Assembly: GCA_031002005.1 (NCBI GenBank)
Contig: CM061918.1
Coordinates: forward strand, 38,630,947-38,694,946
Source: Vandiemenella viatica
Taxonomy: Eukaryota > Arthropoda > Insecta > Orthoptera > Morabidae
Direction: 5' to 3'
Length of the DNA: 64,000 bases
Made by a program: the position numbers and the translations under genes. Below are positions 32,038 to 44,264 of this stretch, one piece after another (position 1 is the first letter of the stretch; every line of letters begins with the position of its first letter). Below the pieces are notes generated by a model. It saw only the letters and a list, made by a program, of their open reading frames with translations. It ran no database searches and was not told where the DNA came from.

Positions 32038-32578
32038 ACTGATTTTTTCTTTCTAAAAACTTATGCCACATAATTATTTTTTCCCCCTTTATTGCTTCTT
32101 CTGCATACAAGTTGAATACTAATGCACACCCTTTTTAACTGATGCATGTCTCTTGCAGTTCTCTACTTTTATTATAGCTACTTGATTCTTATATATTTAT
32201 AGAGCATTCTTCTATCTCGATATTTTAGATCTGACTTCTTTAAAATTTTGAAAACCTTGTCGCACCTAACATTATCAAAAGTTTTTTTCTAAATCAACCA
32301 ACACCAAAAACGTATCTTTGGTTTTTTTTCTTTATCCGCCCTTCAAGTACCAATCTTAAATCCAGAATTGCTTCCCTTGTACCATGATTTTTCCTAAACC
32401 CAAACTGATCTTCACCTACTATCTCTTCTACTACCCTTTACATCCTTTCTGTATATTATTCTGGTCAGTAATTTTGAAGCATGTGATGTTAGACTAATGG
32501 TGTAATAATTCTCACATTTGTCGGCTTGTGATTTCTTTGGAAGTGTGAAGATGATATTTTTATTAAAATCATTTGAAA

Positions 32579-32854
32579 TTTCTCCTATTTCATAACTTTT
32601 TGATATCAGCTTGAATAATCTTTCGATTCCTTCTTCTCCTAGGGATTTAAGAAGTTTTGCAGGTTTGGAATTTCTCCTATTTTATAACTTTTTGATATCA
32701 GCTTGTATAATCTTTCGATTCCTTCTTCTCCTAGGGATTTAAGAAGTTCTGCAGGTTTGGAATTTCTCCTATTTTATAACTTTTTGATATCAGCTTGTAT
32801 AATCTTTCAATTCCTTCTCCTCCTAGGGATTTAAGAAGTTCTGCAGGGATCTCA
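32579..32854 (-). repeat. Triplicated 92-bp segment inside the RTE reverse transcriptase
   Basis: Three head-to-tail copies start at 32579, 32671 and 32763, each TTTCTCCTATTTYATAACTT...GAAGTTYTGCAGG. They encode (on the - strand) the PAELLKSLG..GIERL(Y/F)KLISKSY region. As 92 is not a multiple of three, the triplication shifts the frame. The copies differ by only a few bases. Confidence 0.9.
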
Positions 32855-33531
32855 TCAATTCCAACTGCCTTATTTGGTTTCAGGTCATTCAGAGCTCTAA
32901 TAAATTCTGTCCTCAAAACAGAATCTCCTAAATTATCAATGTCAACAGCGCCTTCCTTTTCCATTACGCTATTGTTCAAGTCGTCCCCATCATAAAGTTT
33001 CTCATTGTATTCCTTCCATCAGTTAACTCTATCGTCTTTGCTTAAAAGAGGTTACCCATTGGAGGCTTTAATGTTTACACTTCTTTTCTTCATTTCTCCA
33101 AAATTCTCTTTGATCTCCCTGTTTGCAACATCTACTTTACTTATGACCATTTCCTTTTCTACTTCTTCACACTTTCTTGCAGCCAGTTTTATTTAGCTTT
33201 TTTGCATTTCCTATTTATTTGATTGCTAAATTGCCCGTATTGCTCTCTTCCTTCTTCATCATGAGCATTTTTGTGCCGTCTCCTCTGATCCATCAGTTTC
33301 AAAATTTCCTCTGTGATCCAAGGTTTTCGGGTGGCTTGTTCCCTAAAGCCTAATGTTTCTTTACCAGCTCTCATTATTTTGGTCTTCAGTGCATTCCATT
33401 CGTCCTCGGTTGAGCTCCTTTCAGATTTACTTCTTAGCCCCTAATTCTACCATTTCTGAAAATTTTTCTGTCGTGCTAGATTGTTGCAGTTTATTAACTT
33501 CCAGTCTGTTCTGGTTACATTGCTTCCTTAT

Positions 33532-33861
33532 TCACTTGAATTTCAGCCTGCATTTCGTTACTGTCACATTAAGGTCAGAGTCTATGTCTGCTTCAGGGTA
33601 TGCTTTACAGTCTAGAACTTGATTCCTGAATCTCTGTTTGACCATAATATAATCTAGCTGATATCTGCCTGTATCCCCTGGATGTTTCCAGGTGTATATT
33701 CTTCTTAAATGGTTCTTAAACAGCGTGTTTGCCACAACTAGCTTATATCTTTCACAAAATTCTAACAACCTGCTTCCTCGCTCATTTATTTCTCCTAGAC
33801 CAAAAGATCCTACACTATTCCCCTCTTTTCCTTCTCCCACTATTGCATTCCAATCACCCAT
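33532..33861 (-). pseudogene. RTE endonuclease, C-terminal part
   Basis: Begins MGDWNAIVGEGKEGNSVGSF (GDWN motif, metal binding and catalysis), then RLYTW-like RIYTWKHPGDTGRYQLDYIM and SDLNVTVTKCRLKFK. The usual final S-D-H motif reads S-D-L here, so the catalytic histidine is lost. Separated from the N-terminal part by frame breaks around 33870-34050. Confidence 0.85.
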
Positions 33862-34049
33862 GATTAGATTTTTTCTCCCCCTTCACATATTGTTTTAGTT
33901 CTTCAATTTTGGCGTATATTTTTTCTTTATCTTCATAATCCTCCTGTGACGTTTTCAATATACACTTGTGCTAATGTGGTTGGGGCAGGCTTAGTTTCCA
34001 ACCTCATCAAAATAATCCTGTCACTAAACTGTTCATAATATCTCACACG

Positions 34050-34379
34050 TTACCCTACTCTCTTATTCATTACAAATCCTACCCCAGTGACTCCATTGAC
34101 AGCTTGTGTGCTAATTATCCTGTGTTTCCCAGACCAGAAATCCTGTGCATCCTTCCTTTTAATCTCACTAATCCCAACAACATCTAACTTAAGTCGTTCC
34201 ATCTCCCTTTTTAAGTATTCTAATCTACCTGCCCTATTCAGGCTTCTAACATTCCACGCTCCGACTCGCAGAATGTTTCTATCCGTTCTGATGACTCCTC
34301 TCTGAGTAATCATCGTCCGGAGATCCGATTGGGGGACTATTTTACCTACAGAATATTTTACCCAGGAAGATGCCATCAT
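34050..34379 (-). pseudogene. RTE endonuclease, N-terminal part
   Basis: The frame contains ILRVGAWNVRSLNRAGRLEY, then LKREMERLKLDVVGISEIK and GVTGVGFVMNKRVG. WNVRSL, the E of ISE(I/T)K, and GVGF are the first motifs of the APE-type endonuclease of RTE/BovB elements (the same domain misnamed 'craniofacial development protein 2-like' in databases). The frame is lost shortly after 34050. Confidence 0.85.
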
Positions 34380-34690
34380 GATATATGTAATTTGAGAGGA
34401 TTACATGTTCTCGGGATACCCTTTGGGTCTTTAATCCAGTGGTTTCCTGTTGCCTTCTGCATCCCCATGCCATTGATCATTTCTGATTCATGCGCCTTTA
34501 GGGGTCGTTTCCTACCCCAAGGGCCAGAGGGTGCCCTGGACCATTCCCCGCTCATCTGCTCTCATTTCGGAAGCCATTGGCAAGCAGTTGGTGACTCCTC
34601 ATACTGGGAATCTTTCAGTCGCCAGAGCCTCTTCCGTGCAAAGAGGGTGCACCACGTGAAGGAGAGGTTGACATTTGGTTGGAAAAGGCT

Positions 34691-35317
34691 AATATAGTCT
34701 CTCCCAAATCCTTACACACCCTTAATTTTTTACTGAACATAATTTTGTTTATTGCAATAACATTTTGCATTTTAATTTGATCAGAAGCATCTTTAATATA
34801 CAATAATTGTCTGTTAACCTAGAGGTTTGCAGCAAATTCTACTCTGAGCAATGCTGGAAAAACATGACACAGTGCCTTACTTAACAACGGTAAAGGGTTT
34901 TTATTTAGTCTAGGCTATTTTCAGTCTAATAAAAGAAGTTTTGCTTTAATAGCATATATGTGTACAAATTATTTATTCTGGAGGTTTTCCTCAATACTTT
35001 TTTTTGTAGCTGTATTGTAAGAAACCATCATTTTAGAGTAAATCTGTTTAAGGTAGTCAGTAAAATGTTTTTTTTTTACCCCTTTTTAAAGACGTTTATG
35101 TTTCTATATTGATTTGTCGTTTCTTTGGAAGTTCAGAATATATCTTCCATTTTTTATCCTTTCCCTCCTCCCATTTAGTAATTTATTTATTTCTTAATAT
35201 CAGTACCTTCAACCTTTTGTACAGAAACTCCCCTCATACACGAAAGACACACCACATTTCATGTACCATTTTACCTTCAAAGTCCTTCCTGGTAATCTCC
35301 GTCCAAGATCTTTCAAA
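34691..35317. other. Spacer between RTE LINE and LINE-A copies
   Basis: AT-rich, no recognised feature; a T-rich stretch at 35069-35078. Confidence 0.35.
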
Positions 35318-35803
35318 TACTTTTGAGAGAGTGGGCCATAAAATGGTGCCAAATATGATAAAAGCTATTGGAGTTGATGAAAATGTGATTTGCTGGGTAA
35401 AAGAATTCTTAAAAGCTGGAAAGCCAAAAGTTAGGGAAGGAAATGAAGTATCAAAAGAGGTAGGAGTGAACATGGGAGTTCCACAGGGTAGTGTATTGGG
35501 ACCATTGCTATTCATTATTCTAATGGATGATTGTGTTAGTGGTTAGATAATTGTTATATAACAGGATCAAAATGGTAAAAGACTGTTAACAACTGCAAGG
35601 CGATCTAGATAGGATATCTAGCTGCGTGAATCAACGTGGAATGAAAATAAATGCAAAGAAGAGCAACCTTCTGATAAAAAACTAAAGGTTGATTATGATT
35701 ATAAAGTGGGGAAGGAATTGCTTATTGAAGACTCTAAATGTAAATACCTTGGCATAACATTTTAGAACAAACTTAACTGGGCGTGACACATTGGACAGTT
35801 AAT
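35318..35803 (+). mobile_element. LINE-A copy, RT palm region
   Basis: Reads (F)ERVGHKMVPNMIKAIGVDEN, CWVKEFLKAGKPKVREGNE, GVPQGSVLGPLLFIILMDDC, then broken thumb codons (SKCKYLGITF). The catalytic FADD box is deleted at about 35548. It ends abruptly at 35803 against the tail of the next, oppositely oriented copy. Confidence 0.8.
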
Positions 35804-35805
35804 AA

Positions 35806-37540
35806 TAATAATCACATTTAATTAAATTGCAATGGAACACACACTCCGGTGGCAATTTCCCTAAACACCCATCTTCCCCCTTTTCTGCAGCTACCTACAT
35901 TTACCCTCTACAAATTTTAACTTTAAATTCTTTTAACGTTTTTGGCAAATTATTCATCATTTCTCTTGGTAACTTATTCCAATCCCTGACACCCTTACCT
36001 GAAAAAGAGAATCTTCCTACATCAATATCTTTCCATACCTTATCACCAATATATGTCTTGTACACTTCCATGTCCCTCTTCACCCTCCTCCTGTCTTCCA
36101 GTGAGTCCCATTCTGGCTCTTTTATCATATCTCTTACTGATTGCTTTCTGTGATAATTTCCAGAAACAAATCTAACAGCCCTTCTTTGCACCATATCCAA
36201 CTCCTGTATTCAATACTCAAAATGTGGGTCCCATACAACACTACCATATTCAAACAATGGTCTGACAAAAGTTTTGTAACCCAATTCCTTTACTTCTCTT
36301 GTACATACCCTCATCACTCTCTCCTACGTGCAGAATTTTGAAACCTTTTCCTACCCCCTGTCCAATGTGTACTGCCCAGTTAAGCTTATCAAATATAATG
36401 CCAAGATATTTACATTTCAAGTCTTCAGCAAGCAATTGTTTCCCCACCTTATATTCATAATTAACGTTTTGTTTTTTATTTGTGTATCTAATAAGCTGAC
36501 TCTTCTTTGCGTTTATCTTCATCCCGTGTTTACCAATCCAACTAAATATCCTGTCCAAGTCGCCCTGCAACATTTTACAGTCCTTAACTGTTTTGATCCT
36601 TTTATATAGCATTATGTCATCTGCAAACAATCTAATTTCAGATAGTAAACAATCAATACAATCATTCATTAGAATAATGAATAGCATTGGTCCCAATACG
36701 CTACCCTGCTGGCACTCCCATTTTTACTTCCACTTCTTTTGATACCACATTTCCTACCCTAACTTTCTGTTTTCTACCTTTTAAAATTTCTTCTACCCAG
36801 CAAATCACTTTCTGATTCACTCCAATAGATTTTTACCTTATTTACTACCATTTTATGGCCTACTCTGTCAAACGCCTTAGACAGATCTAGTGCTACACTA
36901 TCCATTGGGCCTCCCTTTTCCATTTCATCTGAAATGTCTTGCATATATCCCACCAACTGAGATTCGCATGAATATCCTTGCCTGAACCCATGTTGCCTAT
37001 TGAAAACCTCTTACTTTCCTCACATATAGTTCTGTTGTGGTTGCATATCAATTTTTCCATTACCCTACCCATTTACCTACCACTGGTGTCAAATTGATTG
37101 GCCTGTAATTTTCGACTCTATTTCTCACCCCTCCTGTATGTACCAGCACTACTATCGTACTTTTCCATTCCTTTGATAAGCAGCAAGTATCCAGACTCAA
37201 TTTAAATAATATTTCAAGATAAGGTACAATGTCACATCTGGCTATCTTTAAGATATCTGTAGTAACATTATCTACACCAGCCCCTTTATGTTTTTTTTAG
37301 CTTCCTTATTTCCTCAGGATGAATTTCAAATTTTTTAGTATCTTCATTTCTAATTGTATTGTTAAGCTCGTTCTCCGAATTAGACCCTCCCGTTTCTGAT
37401 TCATTGTCCCTTATGCTCTCACTAAACCAGTTACTTAAAATCTCTGTCTTTTTCAAATCCTCAGTAACTTCTTCTCCATCCTTATCTATAAGCGTCTCTA
37501 CACCCTCCCTTCCCCTCAATAATGAACGTGCTGTTAGCAA
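35806..37540 (-). mobile_element. LINE-A copy, inverted, longest one in the window
   Basis: From the 3' tail (complement of TTATTATTATTA, then TTAATTAAATTGCAATGGA) through the C-terminal block (AVRFVSGNYHRKQSVRDMIK, 36200-35901), thumb, catalytic RLFADDIMLYKRIKTVKD (about 36590-36650), the VPQGSVLG box (degraded by one base, near 36700), LDLSKAFDRVGHKMV (about 36850-36895), and an N-terminal RT segment with NELNNTIRNEDTKKFEIHPE near 37290-37380. 5'-truncated at about 37540, close to the Harbinger-type element. Several frameshifts. Confidence 0.85.
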
Positions 37541-37579
37541 TTAAAATTGGGAAGTATAGGGAAAATAATCCATCACTTA

Positions 37580-38834
37580 GGCTGGGCGCACATTGACGCA
37601 CAGTTGACACAGGCGGAGTAGCACAGTTTCTGTGGCTCTACCTTTTGGGGTGAAACAGCACATATTGAGGCACAGGGCAGGGCAGGGCAGAACTGCACCG
37701 TATGTGGACTGCGCCACGCTGTGTTCACGACACACAAACTGTGCCATGCAACTCACTCGTGCCGGTTTTTGCCGTAACACTTCTTGCCTTATTTATAATC
37801 TTGCTTTACTTTAAAATCATTTTCAACTATGGAACAAGAGGAATCTGGTGTGTAACCATCCTGCGATTCACAATACCAGTCTTAATAAATTCATAAAAAA
37901 TAAATTTAAATAAAAAATTAGGATCAGGATCACCAATGAGACCAACAACTGGCTAGTCCACTTACAATTTTCACTTTAATTTTCTCTTTTTGAAATCATT
38001 TTTAATAAAACTTTTAAAAAATTGATATATAGCCTATTATTACATTAGTTGTTCTCTTATTATTTGTGCTACATCATTCAATAGTGTCCACGAGAAACAC
38101 TTTTTTTTTCTTACCGTGGCACACGTCCGACTGAATTGAGCCTTCTGCTTCTTCTCCCTCTTCAAGGCAACCTCCGACCAACTCCTAACGAGAAAGGAAG
38201 GATTCTTGTGAAGATAATTTCCCGAATAATTTTTTCAACACTGCTTCTTTGGTTCCAAGTGTTTCTTATGTTCTATTATGTAGTTTTCCTAAAAATATAA
38301 TATGAAATAACAAAGAACTACATTCTTATAAATGTCATCTATCATCAAACTCTAAATAATTAAATAAATAACCTCGAAAATACTGCCAGATTTTCTTGAG
38401 TTCTGAAAGGTATTTGAGCGTTGTCAAGAAAATAACAGGTTGGATTATGCTGTGAATCTCCACTCGAGCCATCAGGAAATAATGCATAAATCTGTAGAGA
38501 ATTCTCTTGTCACTGCAAAAGCCAGATGAGAGTTTCTTCTTTTCATATACTCACTTTTCCATAGTTTTCTCTAACTCAGCTTCTGATAAAATAATAACAA
38601 TTTTCCAAGCTCAGCATCCCAATCTGATACAGAAATCAAAACTCAAGGTTTTGCATTGACATGTTTTTGGTTTCGCTTTTTTGTAGCATTTTTTGGCACA
38701 ACACAACAATGCTTTGTAAACTGCCACACGAAACTGCAGTCTAATATATGCGGGCAACTGCCCGACACAGTTTCTGTTTTCGTGCTGCTCTACACTGCCC
38801 CTACTGCACCTCGCAGCTCAATATGCGCCCGGCC
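37580..38834. mobile_element. Harbinger-type non-autonomous element (TTA target duplication)
   Basis: Left end GGCTGGGCGCACATTGA (37580) and right end read inwards GGCCGGGCGCATATTGA (from 38834), flanked by TTA on both sides (37577-37579 and 38835-38837). A 3-bp TWA target duplication with GG(C/G)-starting repeats is the PIF/Harbinger signature. 1255 bp. The outer ~150 bases at each end are GC-rich and share further similarity (CACAGTTTCTGT near both ends), the middle is AT-rich. No transposase frame seen. CAGGGCAGGGCAGGGCAG is at about 37675-37692. Confidence 0.8.
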
Positions 38835-38964
38835 TTATAACAGATGATTGCAGGAAGGCCAGATGAACACAAAAACAAGAATACATTTTTACAATATTCT
38901 TTTTTATAAACCTGAATCGTGTGTAGAATTGCGCCATTTTGCAAGGAGTGGTGAACACACTCCA

Positions 38965-39110
38965 CAGCCTTTTTTCTTTTTTGCTGTCATCAGTCTTACA
39001 ACAGTTTTGATGCATTCCTCCATCCCTTCCTATCTTGTGCTAAACTCTTCATCTCAACATACCCCTTACATACCACAGCCTACGCATTACTAACTGTTCC
39101 GTGGAGGACT
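38965..39110 (-). mobile_element. RTE LINE 3'-end fragment
   Basis: Inverted copy of the 3' end seen at 31255-31385: TTTTGCTGTCATCAGTCTTA, GATGCATTCCTCCATC, CTTGTGCTAAACTCTTCA and CCTTACATACCAC. Very short, 5'-truncated. Confidence 0.65.
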
Positions 39111-41190
39111 AGCACCTGCAGAATATATATTTTAATATTTTCTCCAGAATTATTAATAGTTCACTTATCAATAGTTTGCTCCCACCACCATGACTTCCCT
39201 CCACCCTTTTGTCCAAGGAGTTGCTAGTAACGCTTTGGGCTGTAGGGAGTGCACATCGCTCCTTGTACATGAATAATTTTTTAAATCAAAATACGTAAAG
39301 TGTGCTCCTGTGCCCCTCCTGCCTTCATCTGTGGTAAGTGATGGAATATTTTCCATATTCTTCCTTATTTTCCTTTAAATTCCAACTATACCACCAGACA
39401 TGCTGCACTGACGTGCATACTCTCTTATCCTTGTAATATATGAACCTGTTTCTGGGCTGTATGGAGGGGAAAGATCATGAACCAAAATCCCCTCAAACTG
39501 GTTGCTTGATTCATATAAATTGATGATATACTTATGATCTGAACCCACAGAGGAAAATATCTTGACTTCAGTTAACTTGATATGGACATATTCCCACAGA
39601 CATAGCATCTTCTTGTTATGTGCACATTTAGCTATACAAAGGTTGCTTGCACATCTCCGTCCACATCGAGCCAACAAATTTACAACAGCTGCCATCCCCC
39701 CCATCCAAACATCCTCTTCCCTACATTCTATCTATCTGTGGTAGACACATTTGATCTAATAAATAGTTCTTTACCAAATATTTCCACAATTCTTAGATTC
39801 CAATTGTTATCTCCTGGACATTGTACAAAAGTAAATCTCAAATACCACAACTTGCACCTCAATAAACAACCCCCTTCCTGCACCATGAAAAGCTAATCAA
39901 AGCCCCTTATTCACCACCCATTTCTCTACTGGTCTTGAATCTATAAATTAAATCCTTTTTCATGAATATGATTTCCTTAGTCAATCCCTGAAATGTGCAT
40001 CCTTATCTATAAATGCCTGCTCATTTCCCCCACATGTTTTACAATACATCCCGAAACTTTACATCTTGGTACAGAAATATGTACACATTGAGTCTGTCTT
40101 ACTACCACATGGATCCTTCCCTTGCAAGACCTGCATCTGATCTGTAACACCTAATGTGGGTTTACCTGTAAATGTACATTTCCAATTACTATTATTATTA
40201 CTCCGTGATTCACTGAAAGTGGGTGGTGTAGCATGCATTGCACTTATCCTAATGTGTAACCATTTGTGCATAGGAAGGGAAATATGGAATATGGCAGGAG
40301 GTGCCCATGGGAGCAATCCCGGCATTCACTTGGTGCAATCTGGGAAACCCAGATCAAGATGGCTGGAGGAGTTTATCGAGACCTACTCCTATTGGATTCT
40401 TTCTTGCTTGATAAATCCTTCTTATTTGATTCCCTAGTCGCTCATGGAAAAAATTAGCATAGAAAGAATCGGTTCTGGCCCTGATTTCTCTCATCTTATT
40501 TTATCGCTCATTCCTAGATATGAAAGTTACTGGTAGCAATATGTATTTACTGTCATCCTGAAATAGATCAGTCATGAAATTTCAATTAGCTTCTTCTCAG
40601 AGCAACGCCTTTGTTAACGGTTGGAGGGGTTTTCAGCAAAGCATTAATTATCCAAATAATAGTAAGCTGAAACATCAATTAACCAAAAACAGTAAATTTG
40701 TATTTAGGCTCATTAGGTTTGGAATGTGATGGGGACAATTGGTGTTTTTAAAAACATTTGTGAGATTTAGAAGCAAGAAACGGTTGGACATCTTTATCTG
40801 AAGAACAGTACCATATAGACCAACTTTTATGGCTGTTTTGAATTTCTCTAACAAAGTTAATACTACTGTAAGTTTTGATTTATCCTACTTGTGACAAGTG
40901 CTAACCAATACAATATATTATACTATATACAGTTTTATATTTAATACCCATCACTGCCCAGTCCTCAATTATTTTGGATAATCGGTGCTCTACTATACCA
41001 CATTTTTTAACTTTTCAGCGTATTACTTATATAATCACGTGTCCACTAAATATATGAGTAATTAATTTATTTTAGTAATTAAATTAATGACTGATATAAT
41101 CATGACACCCAACCATTTGTTACTAAGTGTTATTAAACTCAGATTTTCTCATGTTATTGGTTCAACAGTAATTATACTATTATTCTTTTC
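39111..41190. other. Intergenic or upstream region of the unknown gene; no gene recognised
   Basis: Open frames at 39375-39704 (-) and 40156-40437 (+) have no protein pattern I can name. A Cys-containing piece (HGSFPCKTC, about 40110-40135, +) slightly recalls the C-terminal Cys region in some Penelope-like elements but is too weak to call. A stretch at 39310-39375 resembles (on the - strand) part of the repeat at 13365-13505. Confidence 0.3.
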
Positions 41191-41193
41191 CAG

Positions 41194-41227
41194 ATTCGCA
41201 ATAAAAGATAATGGCGTGGCGTCCACC
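41194..41227 (+). CDS. Unknown gene, first coding exon (ATG at 41211)
   Basis: The acceptor TATTCTTTTCCAG ends at 41193, so at least one non-coding exon lies upstream. The start is ATG at 41211-41213 with A at -3 and G at +4; an in-frame TAA at 41202-41204 makes it the first possible start. It encodes MAWRP and two bases of the next codon, then donor GTAAGT (41228). The next exon supplies the missing base. The call depends on phase agreement over five exons; the exon by itself is short. I do not recognise the protein: residues 1-30 are Arg/Pro/Trp-rich, 39-64 Lys-rich, 72-116 Pro/Glu/Gln-rich, 117-185 mixed and probably folded. No signal peptide or membrane segment is apparent in the visible part. 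Product location is unknown. Confidence 0.6.
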
Positions 41228-41233
41228 GTAAGT

Positions 41234-43220
41234 AAATTTTTCATCAAATAGCTCTCTCCTTTCTTTATTCTATATGATCATTGTTGCAGTAACCATATAC
41301 ACTCTAGAATTAATTTCTAGGTGTCATAGAACATCAATAATGCAAACCTAAATTATCCGTATGCCTTTTGCTATGTTCAGCAATTCCACTAACAAATAAC
41401 TAGGTTCAATGAGGTTAATCCTTATATCTGGCATTGTTATTGTATTATCAATACCGTATGCTCATGACTAACTGGATACTTACTTTTGATGATGAATGTT
41501 TGTGGTAAATGTGCCACTACAACGATTATGACTATTATGATTATAACAGTCTTTCAGTGTGTTTATAGATTTGAGTTTCATAGGAATCTGAAAACTCCTA
41601 TTTTTGTCCTGTGTATTTGTTTTTAACTTGAAAATTTTCAACATGAATTAAAAAAAATACAATGCTTAAAGTAGGCTATTTTAGGAGTCAATAGCAATCT
41701 GCCTACAGATGTGACATGTGTAAGTTAGTTCCATTTTGTAGTGTGCGTTATTTTTAGTGTTCTAGTGACTTCTTTTGCTAGGAGTATGTAAGATTATATA
41801 GTAGCACATTTAATATTAAAGGCAAAACAATTTTTGAAACAGTGTTGTATCAAACTCTAAAAACTATACTGCAGCAAATTTTATATCAAAACTAATCGAA
41901 AATCCAATTATTAGATTGCTCGTGGTTTTTAATTACATATTATTAAATAACTAGTCCATGATCCAGTTTTAAATTTTAACTTGTTTTTATTGCTAGTAAG
42001 GCATCGAACTTCAAAATACAGTTCACATATAAACCTAACACTTCAACGATTATAGTCGACACTTCTTCGAAAGACAATACTACCAAAACTGTTCATTCAA
42101 AAACTGTCCTTAGTGGACGTAAACTGAGTCTGTAAAACTTTGTCGAAAATCTGAACTAAACTGTCTCTGCTGATCACATTACATAAGTTCTAGAAAACTA
42201 TAAAGGCTTCTGACAGATATTTCTTGAACATTAACAATACTTAAACAATTGAAAACATATTAAAAACAATCAGAATTAATACATAATGATTTACAATCAT
42301 TACAAAATGCTTAGTAATGAAAATTAATGGTACTTAAAACAAAATTATCCACAGCAATCATTTTAAACTGTAGAAAATTGTCCTTTAGACATCTTAGCTC
42401 ACCTTAATACCTACAATTACAAACATTTAAGCAATTCTCTTGCATAGTTCTGTTCTTAAACATATTAAATGGTATTTACATAATTTCTTTTCACAAAAAA
42501 AATCCAGTTACACTAATTTACAATAAAATACAAGACAAATATACAAAACCATTTTCAATCACACTCTAACTTGCTACAAATGCTTCATAAAATACAATTC
42601 TAGTTAGTTTAGGTATGAGGGCTGTTACACAATACTACCTCACACCCAATTTGTTTAGATTATTGATGCTCTACTGCAATAAGTATAATTTTCAGATCAC
42701 AGTGTGTAAAATTAATTAAATATGATAGGTAGCAAATTTTAATCCTGCAAAGATACTGTTTCCTGGTAAGACTAATAATGGGATAAAAATAAAATTATTG
42801 ATTGAGAACAGCAGATATTGCAAAGCCTGAATCTAAGGATTAGGACATTTTCTTTTATAGTGCATTTTACACAACACCCTATTTACTTTCATCTTTCATT
42901 CGGTCTTTTTTTCTGACAACGGTCATAAAATCTGGACAAACTGCTTTCCACAGCCATTTTAAAGAATAACTGTGACTGGTGTGAGATCGGTAACAATGAA
43001 GGCTGGCATTTTGAGTCAAATGTCAGGATTGTCCATTTTTGAAGGTTGTTTCCTACTTGTTCACAATTGTCTCCTAGCTGTAATGACCTCACATCGATGA
43101 GATTCCAAATATAACATTTTTCCTCTCCTCTTTTTTTTTTAATTTTTTTTTCTAATATAATTTCCTCATGATAAAATAGTTTGTGAAGTGTAATTGTTTT
43201 ACAATGATCAGTCTTATTTT
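41234..43220. other. First intron of the unknown gene, nothing recognised
   Basis: 2 kb of AT-rich sequence with no transposon that I can identify. The - strand frame at 42889-43092 is unrecognised. Confidence 0.4.
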
Positions 43221-43225
43221 TGCAG

Positions 43226-43297
43226 GTTTGGTTGGCGTAATGCTGCAGATGTCAGACCGATGTCCCCATATTCTAGACCAAGACTACTCAGACCACA
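43226..43297 (+). CDS. Unknown gene, second coding exon
   Basis: After acceptor TCTTATTTTTGCAG, the leading G completes a proline codon with the CC of the previous exon. The exon encodes FGWRNAADVRPMSPYSRPRL then LRPQ (residues 6-30), and ends with CA before donor GTATGT (43298). The G of the next exon completes a glutamine codon. The R-P repeats (RPM, RPR, RPQ) suggest a flexible basic segment. No stop codon in the joined frame. Confidence 0.7.
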
Positions 43298-44264
43298 GTA
43301 TGTAAATTGTTTGCAAACCATATATTTCCTTTAAAATAATAATGTGAAATAAAATGCTTTTAGTGTACATAAAAAAAGGATGAATTCAGAATCCTATTAC
43401 TTGCCACAGATAAAGACAGAAGAATAGTGATGAATGCATTAAGGCTAATGAATTTAATTATATTTTATAATAAAAACTTATTTGTTTACACATTGAGGCT
43501 CACCACAATACTGAAGCCAGAGATGGCTGCCGTTGGTTGAGTAGAGGTGATGGTGGAGGGAAGAGGGGGAGGGGGAAGTTGAAAGTGGATGACTATGGAA
43601 TTGCTAGCAAAGGTGCTACAAAGAAATAAAGTAAATATATTTACATGTATAAAATGAGAATTGTATATATTGGTTCCAGAAAAACTCAAAAACTACTCTG
43701 TAAATTTCAATGGGGTTTTCATCATATGAAAGACTAGAATCTATATTGAATCTTTTGGTCTGTCTTATACTTCAATATAACTTATCATCAGAGCAGCAAG
43801 TTAAAATCTGAATGTATAGCATGAAACATCAAATATAAACTACCAACTAGATGCATATGTCATACTTCCTCAAAAGTAATATCCACACTATCACATGTAA
43901 CATTTCTTTCCTTATGTTTTGTTTTTACTCAATGTCCATATAAAATGCGAAGAGGAAAATATGTAAAGTAATTTTAATAATATAGTGGAAAAAACCTTCA
44001 GCAAACTTTTTGCTTCTTGAAGATACGATCTCGGGCCTCCCAGCTACAAGCTCTGATGTTTGGAAGTGAAATTATATCCACTGTTAATAGTAAGTAATGC
44101 ATATTAGACGGGCTCGGACATAAAAGTGAACTGTTTAAAACCTTTAGTGTAGTGTTGATGCTGTCATTGACATGAGAAGAAGAAGAAGATGATGATGATG
44201 AAATGTAGAACCTTCCAAAAGCTCCTTTGCTTCTTGAAACTACGATCTGAGAACACACGGTCTC

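Larger units (their letters stand above)
31247..34690 (-). mobile_element. RTE/BovB-like LINE, nearly full length, frame-broken
   Basis: About 3.4 kb on the - strand with the whole RTE layout: a 5' UTR (34380-34690), AP-type endonuclease in two frames (34379-34050 and 33861-33532), a linker (33374-33189), reverse transcriptase start (32979-32731), catalytic FADDIVLSAERAENIEKLL (about 32030) and the C-terminal region with YGSEAWTSG and RRDRLVGHILRHAGL (31673-31428). The 3' end is around 31247-31270. Copy-and-paste retrotransposition would use the endonuclease for target-primed reverse transcription. The frame is interrupted at many places and a 92-bp triplication breaks it at 32579-32854. Shorter copies are at 38965-39110, 59155-59280 and 59550-60310. 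Confidence 0.9.
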
